Of a stretch of DNA of 5,344 nt, positions 1 through 5,344 are shown piece by piece. The DNA is from Nitrospirae bacterium RBG_19FT_COMBO_42_15 (lineage in GTDB: Bacteria; Nitrospirota; CAKKRA01; 9FT-COMBO-42-15), in the NCBI GenBank assembly GCA_001803815.1, contig MHEL01000165.1, positions 1-5,344 of the forward strand, read 5' to 3'. The position numbers and the translations under genes were made by a program. Every line of letters begins with the position of its first letter. Positions within the stretch are counted from its first letter, which is position 1. The notes beneath the pieces are model-generated. The model was given only the letters and a program-made list of their open reading frames with translations, made no database searches and was not told where the DNA came from.

Positions 1-1377
1 TTGGGTGTAGTCGGCGCGCCTTCATCTGCCTATAAGCATGTGGAGTGCACCGACTGCCACAACCCTCACAGGGTTACAAGCAATGCCAGCGCTTCCTTAA
101 GCGGAATAGACCGGCTTGCAGGTATGAGGGGTATAAGGACTGATGGAACGGTTATGCAAAGTGTTGCGAATACAGGCACAACAGGCACATACAGAAATAT
201 GATGGAGATATCAGAGGTCTGCTTCAGGTGCCATAGCGATACCTATGATACATTTATACCACCAAGGCCTGTCAGCTATTTGAGAAGACTTACAACAGGC
301 GCAATTGTAAATGAACCACATCCAGAGAGGACAACTGCTGGTATTGTTGCATCCTCATCAACTCACGGCAGCAACAAGAAGAAGGAATTTAATCCAAATA
401 CAACATTCCCGCTCGGAGGGACAGGCAGTTTAAATTATAACGCTGCATATCATCCTGTTGCAACAACAGGAAGAAACCAGACAGGTGTTTTTGATCCTGC
501 AAATTCAACACGATACGGGCTCTTGACCGCTTCTGGATTATCAAGAAACAATACTATCAATTGCACAGACTGCCATAATACGAATGCACTTGGCGCAGGG
601 ACATTTTCAGGCACAACAGCAACGCCAACATTTGCAGGTTCTATTACGGAGAGTAGCCTTAGGAGCTATATAGAATCTAGCAGAACACTTAGTGATTTAA
701 ATCGTGGGCCGGCATTTTTTAATAATCTTTCTGCCACAGAGGCAAAGGGGCCGCATGGCTCTACAAATAACAGAATACTTCGTGCAAACTATAACACAAC
801 ACTCGCATGGCCTGGTTCAATAACAAGTGCAAATACCGCTGGGAATCCACCCTTTAACACCTTTGATGCAAATAACTTTGCCCTATGCTTTAACTGCCAT
901 AATATAGATGCATTTGCCAATGCAACCTCTATAAGAACTAATTTCAGGATGAGCGGTTTCATGTGCGGGGGCGCGCTCAATCTTCATGTTGTCCATCTTA
1001 ATGACGGCGGCGGAGGCATGGGAGGTATGGGCGGCATGGGAGGCATGGGAATGTGGGATGCCCTTGCTAACATGTATACTGCCTGCGCCAACTGCCACTA
1101 CAATGTCCATTCAAATGTAGAGGCATCAAACACAATATATGGCGACGGCAATGGCGGTTCATTGCCGGGCCATGGCGGGACAAGGCTCGTAAATTTCTCG
1201 CCGATAATTCAGCCCAATGCCTATTCCAAGCCAAGGTGGTGGTATGACGGCGCTAATATGCGCTGCGATATGAGGTGCCACGGCAATATAATTATGAGCG
1301 GCGCTGGCGGAGGTATGGGAGGCATGGGAGGCGGCGGAGGCGGTATAGAAGCTGTATATAATTATTTTGGGAATTAA
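1..1377 (+). CDS. Multiheme c-type cytochrome, 5'-truncated (six heme motifs visible)
   Basis: The frame is open from the first base, so the TTG at position 1 is probably an internal Leu codon; the true start and signal peptide lie upstream. In the visible 458 residues the heme motifs are CTDCH (16-20), CFRCH (74-78), CTDCH (188-192), CFNCH (296-300), CANCH (362-366) and an atypical CX3CH, CDMRCH (422-427). The context CTDCHNPH is typical of doubled-CXXCH/cytochrome c3-like families. Extra histidines (H13, H23, H329, H332 and others) could be distal heme ligands. Between motifs the protein is rich in Thr, Ser, Asn and Gly with long spacers, as in secreted or outer-surface multiheme cytochromes. 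Two Gly/Met tracts occur at residues 336-351 and 434-448, and the protein ends shortly after the second. A lone Cys322 is present. The expected role is electron transfer in the periplasm or at the surface; partner and substrate are unknown. The stop is 5 nt before the next start, so it is probably co-transcribed with the two propeller genes. Confidence 0.9.
   Translation: MGVVGAPSSAYKHVECTDCHNPHRVTSNASASLSGIDRLAGMRGIRTDGTVMQSVANTGTTGTYRNMMEISEVCFRCHSDTYDTFIPPRPVSYLRRLTTGAIVNEPHPERTTAGIVASSSTHGSNKKKEFNPNTTFPLGGTGSLNYNAAYHPVATTGRNQTGVFDPANSTRYGLLTASGLSRNNTINCTDCHNTNALGAGTFSGTTATPTFAGSITESSLRSYIESSRTLSDLNRGPAFFNNLSATEAKGPHGSTNNRILRANYNTTLAWPGSITSANTAGNPPFNTFDANNFALCFNCHNIDAFANATSIRTNFRMSGFMCGGALNLHVVHLNDGGGGMGGMGGMGGMGMWDALANMYTACANCHYNVHSNVEASNTIYGDGNGGSLPGHGGTRLVNFSPIIQPNAYSKPRWWYDGANMRCDMRCHGNIIMSGAGGGMGGMGGGGGGIEAVYNYFGN
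1012..1053 (+). repeat. 9-nt tandem repeat encoding Gly-Gly-Met units
   Basis: Four consecutive 9-nt units of form GGAGGCATG (1012-1020, 1021-1029, 1030-1038, 1039-1047) differ only at third codon positions, and a shortened GGAATG follows at 1048-1053. They encode (GGM)4-GM inside the multiheme cytochrome, between the fourth and fifth heme motifs and just after the LHVVH segment. In-frame unit length means expansion or contraction would keep the reading frame. Confidence 0.9.
1309..1344 (+). repeat. Second, degenerate copy of the 9-nt Gly-Gly-Met repeat
   Basis: Four 9-nt units lie near the 3' end of the cytochrome gene. The first two (1309-1317, 1318-1326) encode GGM. The last two (1327-1335, 1336-1344) carry GGC or GGT where the others have ATG, giving GGG. 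The tract follows the CX3CH motif and precedes the last ten residues of the protein. Its units match those at 1012-1047 apart from synonymous changes and the Met-to-Gly replacements. Confidence 0.85.
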
Positions 1378-1382
1378 ATCTA

Positions 1383-2339
1383 ATGATGAGCATAAAAACA
1401 ATTATCTCTTTCATTATTATTACTCTAATAGCATCCTCTGCTCAAGCAATGGGTCTTTATGTGGTAAATGAAAGCGGAACGATAAATATAATTGATACGC
1501 TTTCAGAAACGGTTGTTAAGGAGATGCCTTCAGGAAACTCTTCTATAAATATAGCGGCAGACCCCTCTAATAGATATATTGTCATTGGAAATGGCGAGGA
1601 AAATGAGAAGATATGGGTGCTGGACATCCAAAATGAAAAGATTGCCGCAAAAATCCCTGTCATGAAGGGGAAAAAGGCCGGTTTTTTCTTTTTCGCATTT
1701 TCTAAGGACAGCGCAAAACTTTTTGTGCTGAACCGCTATTCTACAGAGCTATATATAATCTCTGTTCATGACTGGAGGCTTTTAAAAACAATCCCGCTTA
1801 ATCTTGCCCCGGAGGGAATGGCCATCTCTTCTGACAGCAGGTTTTTGTATATTATTAACAGGAGGTCCCCTGCCCTTCTAATATTCAATTTGGATGCTGA
1901 AAAGATTGAAAGGTCTTCCAACATGGAGGGGTTTTTTTCTTCTATTGTTAGCAGCCCTGACGGAAAGATTTTGTATGTTGCAGACAAGGCTGCATCAAAA
2001 GTTTTTCTAATTGATGCCTCAACCCTTCAAATAATAAAAAGCTCTGTGGTTGGAACAGAGCCTGTTGATATGGCGATTACAAAGGATGGCAGATTTCTTT
2101 ATGTGAGCTGTCGTTTTTCCTATAGCCTTATTGTAATTGATCCGCTGGAGATGAAGGCTGTGGCAAATATACCTGTTGGAATTCATCCATGGGGTGTAGC
2201 ATTAAATAGCGATGGGACAGAGGCATATGTGGCAAACTATAATGAGAATACCGTATCTGTAATAAATCTTAATGAAAAAAGGGAGATTTACAGGCTGCCC
2301 ACGGGAAAATTCCCTACAAGGTTAGTATATGTTCCTTAG
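1383..2339 (+). CDS. Exported seven-bladed YVTN/YncE-like beta-propeller protein
   Basis: The 318-residue product starts with a signal peptide: Lys5, a hydrophobic stretch at about 6-19, and a likely signal peptidase I site after AQA (residue 22). The rest is seven repeats spaced about 42 residues apart, each with a YVTN-type strand such as LYVVN (25-29), LFVLN (113-117), LYIIN (155-159), LYVAD (197-201), LYVSC (239-243) and AYVAN (281-285). Blade 2 (65-81) is the most divergent. The final TRLVYVP probably closes the propeller. No heme motif and no catalytic signature is seen; Cys243 is the only cysteine. Proteins of this fold usually serve as binding or scaffold modules in the periplasm or at the surface. 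ATG 1383 is chosen because it precedes the signal peptide directly; ATG 1386 is an equal alternative. A weak ribosome site (GGGA, 1369-1372) sits in the end of the cytochrome gene, and the gap to that gene is 5 nt. Confidence 0.88.
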   Translation: MMSIKTIISFIIITLIASSAQAMGLYVVNESGTINIIDTLSETVVKEMPSGNSSINIAADPSNRYIVIGNGEENEKIWVLDIQNEKIAAKIPVMKGKKAGFFFFAFSKDSAKLFVLNRYSTELYIISVHDWRLLKTIPLNLAPEGMAISSDSRFLYIINRRSPALLIFNLDAEKIERSSNMEGFFSSIVSSPDGKILYVADKAASKVFLIDASTLQIIKSSVVGTEPVDMAITKDGRFLYVSCRFSYSLIVIDPLEMKAVANIPVGIHPWGVALNSDGTEAYVANYNENTVSVINLNEKREIYRLPTGKFPTRLVYVP

Positions 2340-3303
2340 AATATTGTTAGCTGCTTATCTCATAATCATCTTCTCTATTGATATTGCATCTGCAAAGAAC
2401 CTCCTCTATGTTACCCATGAATCAAAGGAAAAGGTCTCAGTATATAATGCCGACTCTGAAAAGTTTGTTAAAAATATATCAATAGGAGAATCACCCTTTC
2501 ATCTGGCGCTGCTTCCGGATAAAAAACTAATTGCCGTAAGCCATAAGGGGGCTGGGGCAGACTACCTGAAGATTATTGATGCTGTATCAGGCAAAGTAAA
2601 GCTGACTCCGTCTATCATTGTGGGAAGATATAAAAAAACAGGTGAAGTATATCTGACCATTGATAATAGCGGCAAGAAACTATACGCCGTTGACAGCAAT
2701 ATGAATTATGTTGATATTATTGAAACAGGTAAATGGAAGCTGGTTAAAAGGGTAATACTCGGCATACAGCCAAAGAAGGGTATCCTCTCATCAGACGGCA
2801 GCACACTTGTTATTCCGAATTTAAATTCAGGCAATATAATGTTTCTTGATGCTCTAAAAGATAAAATCTCCCGCAGCATTAAAATTAACGGCCAACCCTC
2901 TGCCGCTGCATTCAGCAAAGATGGCAAACATCTGTTTATTCTTGACAAGGAAAATTCGTTTTTATTGTTAATAGACTTGCGGAGCGGAAATATAATTGAA
3001 AAGATAGCAGTTGGAAATGAGCCTGTGAGCCTGCTTCTTTCACCAGACGGTAATACCATTTACGTTGCAAATTATGCATCAAACAGCCTGACAGTAGTTA
3101 ATGCAAAGGCAATGGAGGTTATAACGAATATAGCAGTAGGCATACAGCCCCTCGGTATGGTTGTTGATGATAAGACAGGCAGGCTATATGTGTGCAATTA
3201 CGGAGAGGCAAGCATTTCAATAATAGACACCAAGACAAACAGTGGAATTAGAAAGATACCAACAGATGCAACGCCGACCAATCTGATTATAGTAAGTGAG
3301 TAA
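2329..3303 (+). CDS. Second exported seven-bladed YVTN beta-propeller protein (paralogue)
   Basis: The 324-residue product has a signal peptide (Arg4, hydrophobic core at about 5-17, likely cleavage after ASA at residue 22), then seven repeats: LLYVTH (25-30), LIAVSH (67-72), KLYAVD (117-122), TLVIPN (159-164), HLFILD (201-206), TIYVAN (243-248) and RLYVCN (286-291). The stretch before blade 3 (about 85-112) is longer than usual. It resembles its neighbour in blade number, signal peptide position and C-terminus (IPTDATPTNLIIV here against LPTGKFPTRLVYV there), so the pair probably arose by tandem duplication and then diverged widely. No heme site or enzyme motif is visible; Cys289 is the only cysteine. 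The ATG lies inside the preceding gene, giving an 11-nt overlap in another frame. AAGG at 2318-2321 can act as the ribosome site. It probably binds or scaffolds together with the first propeller and the cytochrome; this role is inferred. Confidence 0.88.
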   Translation: MFLRILLAAYLIIIFSIDIASAKNLLYVTHESKEKVSVYNADSEKFVKNISIGESPFHLALLPDKKLIAVSHKGAGADYLKIIDAVSGKVKLTPSIIVGRYKKTGEVYLTIDNSGKKLYAVDSNMNYVDIIETGKWKLVKRVILGIQPKKGILSSDGSTLVIPNLNSGNIMFLDALKDKISRSIKINGQPSAAAFSKDGKHLFILDKENSFLLLIDLRSGNIIEKIAVGNEPVSLLLSPDGNTIYVANYASNSLTVVNAKAMEVITNIAVGIQPLGMVVDDKTGRLYVCNYGEASISIIDTKTNSGIRKIPTDATPTNLIIVSE

Positions 3304-3365
3304 TTTATTTCTGTTTTGCTTAGTAAGTGGCAAATCTTTAAGTGTAATGCTATTTATGAAACGCA

Positions 3366-3381
3366 ACATTAGCACATTAGC
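3366..3381. repeat. Perfect 8-bp tandem duplication (ACATTAGC x2)
   Basis: ACATTAGC occurs twice back to back in the gap between the second propeller gene and the response regulator gene. A T-run of five (3382-3386) follows, leading into the inverted repeat at 3385-3456. It could be a replication slip or a trace of insertion; nothing visible decides between these. Confidence 0.7.
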
Positions 3382-3384
3382 TTT

Positions 3385-3456
3385 TTGTAGACACGGCTAT
3401 CTTTCGCTACTCCGTAGCTACAGAATAGCGTAGGATAGTTTGAACCGTGCCTACAA
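3385..3456. repeat. Imperfect 72-nt inverted repeat, REP/MITE-like
   Basis: The outer arms are 12 bp, TTGTAGACACGG (3385-3396) and CCGTGCCTACAA (3445-3456), with one mismatch. Pairing continues inward as CTATC (3397-3401) with GATAG (3434-3438), leaving a 6-nt bulge (3439-3444), and then TTTCGCTACTC (3402-3412) with GAATAGCGTAG (3423-3433) with two mismatches and one G-U pair. The apex holds GTAGCTAC (3414-3421), itself a perfect palindrome. A competing local hairpin, GCTAC-TCC-GTAGC (3406-3418), is also possible. No open reading frame, U-tract or clear target-site duplication is present. It most resembles a small dispersed palindromic element; a transcript-processing hairpin is the alternative. 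Confidence 0.7.
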
Positions 3457-3470
3457 GGTATTATCATCCC

Positions 3471-3499
3471 TTGACACATTTGCCCATAGCAGGTAAACT
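3471..3499 (+). promoter_or_regulatory. Possible sigma-70-type promoter of the response regulator gene
   Basis: A perfect -35 hexamer TTGACA (3471-3476) is followed after 17 nt by TAAACT (3494-3499), which matches the -10 consensus at four of six positions. It lies 14 nt past the inverted repeat. Transcription would begin at about 3506, on the start codon itself, so either the message is leaderless or this -10 is not the one used. Confidence 0.4.
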
Positions 3500-3505
3500 T
3501 TAAAT

Positions 3506-4936
3506 ATGAATAAAAATGTTTTAATAATTGAAGATGAGCCAATAATGAGAAATATACTAAAAAATGCGCTAACAAAGGCTGGATTTGAAACTACAATAGT
3601 TGAAGACGGAATAAAGGGAATCAGCGCCATTAATGAAGGAGATTTTGACATCATCATAACCGACATTGTCCTTCCGAAAGGGGACGGCTTCAAGGTCTTA
3701 AAATGGGCAAAGGAGAAACGGCCTGATACAAGTGTTATACTCATAACAGGCCATGGAAAGGTTAAAGATGCTGTAGAGGCAATGAAGTTAGGCGCAAGCG
3801 ACTATCTTACCAAGCCCTTTTCAATGGAGGACCTCGCATTAAGAATAAGCAAGATTGTGGAATTTCAGGAATTAAAAAGAGACTATACAAGGCTTCAACA
3901 GGAATGCGAAACAATTTTTGGGACTGAAAGGATACTGGGAGTAAGCCCAAAGATAATTGCTATACGCGAACTTACAAAGACAGTGGCTGGCGTAGATTCT
4001 ACTATTCTCATTGAAGGAGAGAGCGGCACAGGAAAAGAGGTAGTTGCAAATGCCATTCACTATTCAAGCCCAAGGAGGGATAAGCCATTTATAAAAATAA
4101 GCTGTGCAGCAATTCCAGAGACCCTTCTTGAGAGCGAACTCTTTGGGTACGAGAAAGGCGCATTTACTGGCGCCCTGAAAAGAAAACCCGGCAGGTTTGA
4201 GCTTGCAAATCACGGAACACTCTTCTTAGATGAAATCGGGGACCTGCCGCAGGCATTGCAGGTAAAATTATTAAGGGTCCTGCAGGAAAGGGAATTTGAA
4301 AGAATCGGCGGCACAGAGACTATAAAAGTGGATGTAAGAATAATATGCGCTACAAACCGCGACCTTGAAAAGGAGACAAAGGAAGGAAGGTTCAGGGAGG
4401 ACCTTTATTACCGCTTAAAGGTTATTCCTATCCATCTTTCGCCGCTCAGGGAAAGAAAAGAGGATATCCCAATCCTAATTAATCATTTTATTAAAATATA
4501 TTCAAAAAAAATGAACAAGAAAATATCCGCATTTTCTGACGAGGCAATGAAATATCTAATGGAGTACGATTTTTACGGCAATGTCAGGGAATTAGAAAAT
4601 ATCGTGGAAAGAACCATTGCATTATGCCCAAATCAGATGATAGGCAAGGAATATCTGCCGCTATTAAAGGAGAGGAGGGAAAAACCTGAGGAGAGAAGAC
4701 ATTGGCAGTCAGCAGATAATGAAGCGCGCCGCCACGCTTCAAAAGACCAGCAGAAAAAGGAGCCGGACAAATTAATGCCCCTTCAGGACAAGATGACTGA
4801 TGTAGAGAGAAATTACATTATTGATGTGTTAAAAAAGGCAAAGGGAAACAAGACAAAGGCAGCAAAGCTTCTGAGCATCAGCCGCAAAAACCTCTGGGAA
4901 AAGATGAAAAAATACAGCATACTGGACGAGGCATAA
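3506..4936 (+). CDS. NtrC-family sigma-54-dependent response regulator
   Basis: Complete 476-residue protein with the standard three-part layout. The receiver domain (about 3-120) has acidic pocket residues E9, D10 and E11, phospho-acceptor D53, T81 and K103 in a KPF motif. The sigma-54 AAA+ domain (about 140-375) has Walker A GESGTGKE (171-178), sigma-54 contact loop GAFTGA (218-223), Walker B TLFLDE (238-243), arginines in FREDLYYR (296-303) and sensor II GNVRELEN (358-365). A charged linker (about 381-430) leads to a Fis-type helix-turn-helix (about 436-470, with KTKAAKLLSISRKNLWEKM). All residues for phosphorylation, ATP use and sigma-54 remodelling are present, so it should be an active enhancer-binding activator. 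The residues before sensor II read YDFYGNVREL, where most relatives have WPGNVREL. ATG 3506 is set by the REC N-terminus and an in-frame stop at 3494-3496; only a distant AGG (3491-3493) could be a ribosome site. No kinase gene is visible. Its target promoters are unknown, and no clear -24/-12 site was seen in the window. Confidence 0.95.
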   Translation: MNKNVLIIEDEPIMRNILKNALTKAGFETTIVEDGIKGISAINEGDFDIIITDIVLPKGDGFKVLKWAKEKRPDTSVILITGHGKVKDAVEAMKLGASDYLTKPFSMEDLALRISKIVEFQELKRDYTRLQQECETIFGTERILGVSPKIIAIRELTKTVAGVDSTILIEGESGTGKEVVANAIHYSSPRRDKPFIKISCAAIPETLLESELFGYEKGAFTGALKRKPGRFELANHGTLFLDEIGDLPQALQVKLLRVLQEREFERIGGTETIKVDVRIICATNRDLEKETKEGRFREDLYYRLKVIPIHLSPLRERKEDIPILINHFIKIYSKKMNKKISAFSDEAMKYLMEYDFYGNVRELENIVERTIALCPNQMIGKEYLPLLKERREKPEERRHWQSADNEARRHASKDQQKKEPDKLMPLQDKMTDVERNYIIDVLKKAKGNKTKAAKLLSISRKNLWEKMKKYSILDEA

Positions 4937-4937
4937 A

Positions 4938-4956
4938 CCTGTTAGCATTTAACAGG
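4938..4956. other. Stem-loop after the response regulator gene
   Basis: CCTGTTA (4938-4944) and TAACAGG (4950-4956) form a perfect 7-bp stem with a 5-nt loop, beginning 2 nt after the stop codon. No T-run follows on either strand, so it is not a standard intrinsic terminator. It may mark the 3' end of the transcript, protect it from decay or act as a weak or Rho-assisted stop. Confidence 0.5.
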
Positions 4957-5003
4957 GAATTACTACCCCTAAAAAAATTCATCCTAACAAGCTAAAATAT
5001 TGC

Positions 5004-5038
5004 TTGACAGCCTACGCCGCAAAATGCTATGTTATAAT
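5004..5038 (+). promoter_or_regulatory. Promoter of the Fur-family gene, extended -10
   Basis: TATAAT (5033-5038) is a perfect -10 hexamer preceded by TG and one base (5030-5032), an extended -10. TTGACA is present at 5004-5009 but 23 nt away, too far to pair with it. TTGACA could instead pair at 18 nt with TATGTT (5028-5033). AT-rich DNA upstream (4971-5000) could help polymerase bind. Transcription from the TATAAT would start near 5045, at the edge of the Fur box. Confidence 0.65.
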
Positions 5039-5044
5039 TAAATT

Positions 5045-5063
5045 GAGAATGATTATCATTATT
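5045..5063. promoter_or_regulatory. Fur box (iron-responsive operator)
   Basis: The 19 bases match the classical Fur box GATAATGATTATCATTATC at 17 positions (differences at 5047 and 5063). AATGATTATCATT (5048-5060) is a perfect palindrome about 5054. Read as the 7-1-7 form, TGAGAATGATTATCA (5044-5058) differs from consensus at one base. It lies just past the -10 and 18 nt before the start codon, so bound Fur would block polymerase. Its place before a Fur-family gene suggests autoregulation. Confidence 0.88.
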
Positions 5064-5080
5064 ATTGGTCGGAGAATATA

Positions 5081-5344
5081 ATGTCGCCTGTTATAAAAGA
5101 ATTATTCAGCCAGAAAGGCATTAATCTTACCTCACAGCGCAAGCTGATTGCTGAAACCCTATTAAAAAGCAGCAAGCATATAAAGGCAGAAGAATTGTAT
5201 CAGATGGTTCATAAAAAAAACGCTAAGATAGGCCTTGCCACAGTCTACCGCACTCTTCAAATTATGAAGGACAGGGGCCTGATTGAAAAGAGGGATTTCG
5301 GCGAAGGATGCAGCCGTTATGAGGATAGCAAGGCAATGCACCAC
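5081..5344 (+). CDS. fur: Fur-family metal-dependent transcriptional repressor, 3'-truncated
   Basis: The first 88 residues of a protein cut off by the window end; full-length relatives are about 130-150 residues. The DNA-binding winged helix is complete: LTSQR (16-20), the helix with H33 and KAEELYQMV (35-43), the recognition helix region GLATVYRTLQIMKDRGLI (51-68), then GEGCSRYE (74-81). The last two residues, HH (87-88), are where the HHHDH-type metal-binding segment of Fur begins. The dimerisation domain and any CXXC zinc site lie beyond the window. GGAGA (5071-5075) is a good ribosome site 5 nt before ATG 5081, the only start fitting both site and family alignment. With Fe(II) bound, such proteins repress iron uptake genes. 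The Fur box in its promoter favours Fur over PerR or Zur, but the residues that separate these are missing, so the symbol is tentative. Confidence 0.9.
   Translation, partial: MSPVIKELFSQKGINLTSQRKLIAETLLKSSKHIKAEELYQMVHKKNAKIGLATVYRTLQIMKDRGLIEKRDFGEGCSRYEDSKAMHH

Noticed and set aside
1..3. TTG at the first base as the real start codon of the cytochrome
   Set aside because: The frame is open to the window edge, a heme motif occurs only 15 residues later and no signal peptide is present, so the gene most likely continues upstream.
1012..1344. CRISPR-like or regulatory repeat array
   Set aside because: The repeats are 9-nt in-frame coding units without spacers, inside one gene; they are a protein-level repeat.
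883..1401. Minus-strand open frames rich in His, Ala and Ser
   Set aside because: They are the reverse reading of the Gly-Gly-Met codons (GGCATG read backwards gives His/Ala/Ser-rich sequence). They lie within a clear plus-strand cytochrome with heme motifs and have no plausible starts or homology features.
2706..3059. 117-residue open frame on the minus strand
   Set aside because: It lies wholly inside the second propeller gene, whose repeat structure and signal peptide are convincing. The translated minus-strand sequence shows no domain, signal or motif.
3328..3350. Possible sigma-54 -24/-12 element beginning TGGCA in the gap before the regulator
   Set aside because: TGGCA occurs at about 3328 but no TTGC-type -12 element is found at the required spacing.
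3369..3744. Minus-strand open frames across the palindrome and the start of the regulator
   Set aside because: They overlap the highly conserved receiver domain, and the low-complexity translations show no recognisable feature; the palindrome simply lacks stops in that frame.
4938..4980. Intrinsic terminator after the regulator gene
   Set aside because: The 7-bp stem is clear but no T-run follows; the only homopolymer is an A-run (4971-4977) on the plus strand. It is listed as a stem-loop instead.

Overview
The window looks like part of a moderately AT-rich bacterial chromosome. The combination of a large, low-complexity multiheme c-type cytochrome, exported YVTN beta-propellers, an NtrC-type sigma-54 activator and a Fur-family gene fits an anaerobic or metal/nitrogen-cycling Gram-negative lineage such as Nitrospirota or Desulfobacterota. 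That placement is inference from gene content and style (many ATA Ile and AGA/AGG Arg codons), not from a marker gene.

All genes run on the + strand. Positions 1-1377 hold the 3' part of a multiheme cytochrome whose start lies outside the window. Six heme-attachment motifs are visible: five CXXCH and one unusual CX3CH. Two Gly-Gly-Met tracts are built from a 9-nt tandem repeat. Five bases after its stop, 1383-2339 encodes an exported seven-bladed YVTN/YncE-like beta-propeller. Its 3' end overlaps by 11 nt a second, paralogous propeller gene (2329-3303). The three genes are packed as one operon and all products appear destined for the periplasm or cell surface, so they probably form one redox/surface module. 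The substrate cannot be read from the sequence.

A 202-nt gap (3304-3505) follows. It holds a perfect 8-bp tandem duplication, a 72-nt imperfect inverted repeat resembling a REP/MITE-like element, and a possible sigma-70-type promoter close to the next gene. At 3506-4936 is a complete NtrC-family response regulator (REC, sigma-54 AAA+, Fis-type HTH). No partner kinase is visible. A small stem-loop follows it.

At 4937-5080 lies a compact regulatory region with an extended -10 promoter and a near-consensus Fur box over the predicted start of transcription. It precedes a Fur-family repressor gene (5081 to the window end, truncated), which implies iron-dependent autoregulation. The most interesting items are the cytochrome/double-propeller module with its CX3CH site and GGM tracts, the inverted repeat, and the possible leaderless start of the NtrC-type gene.
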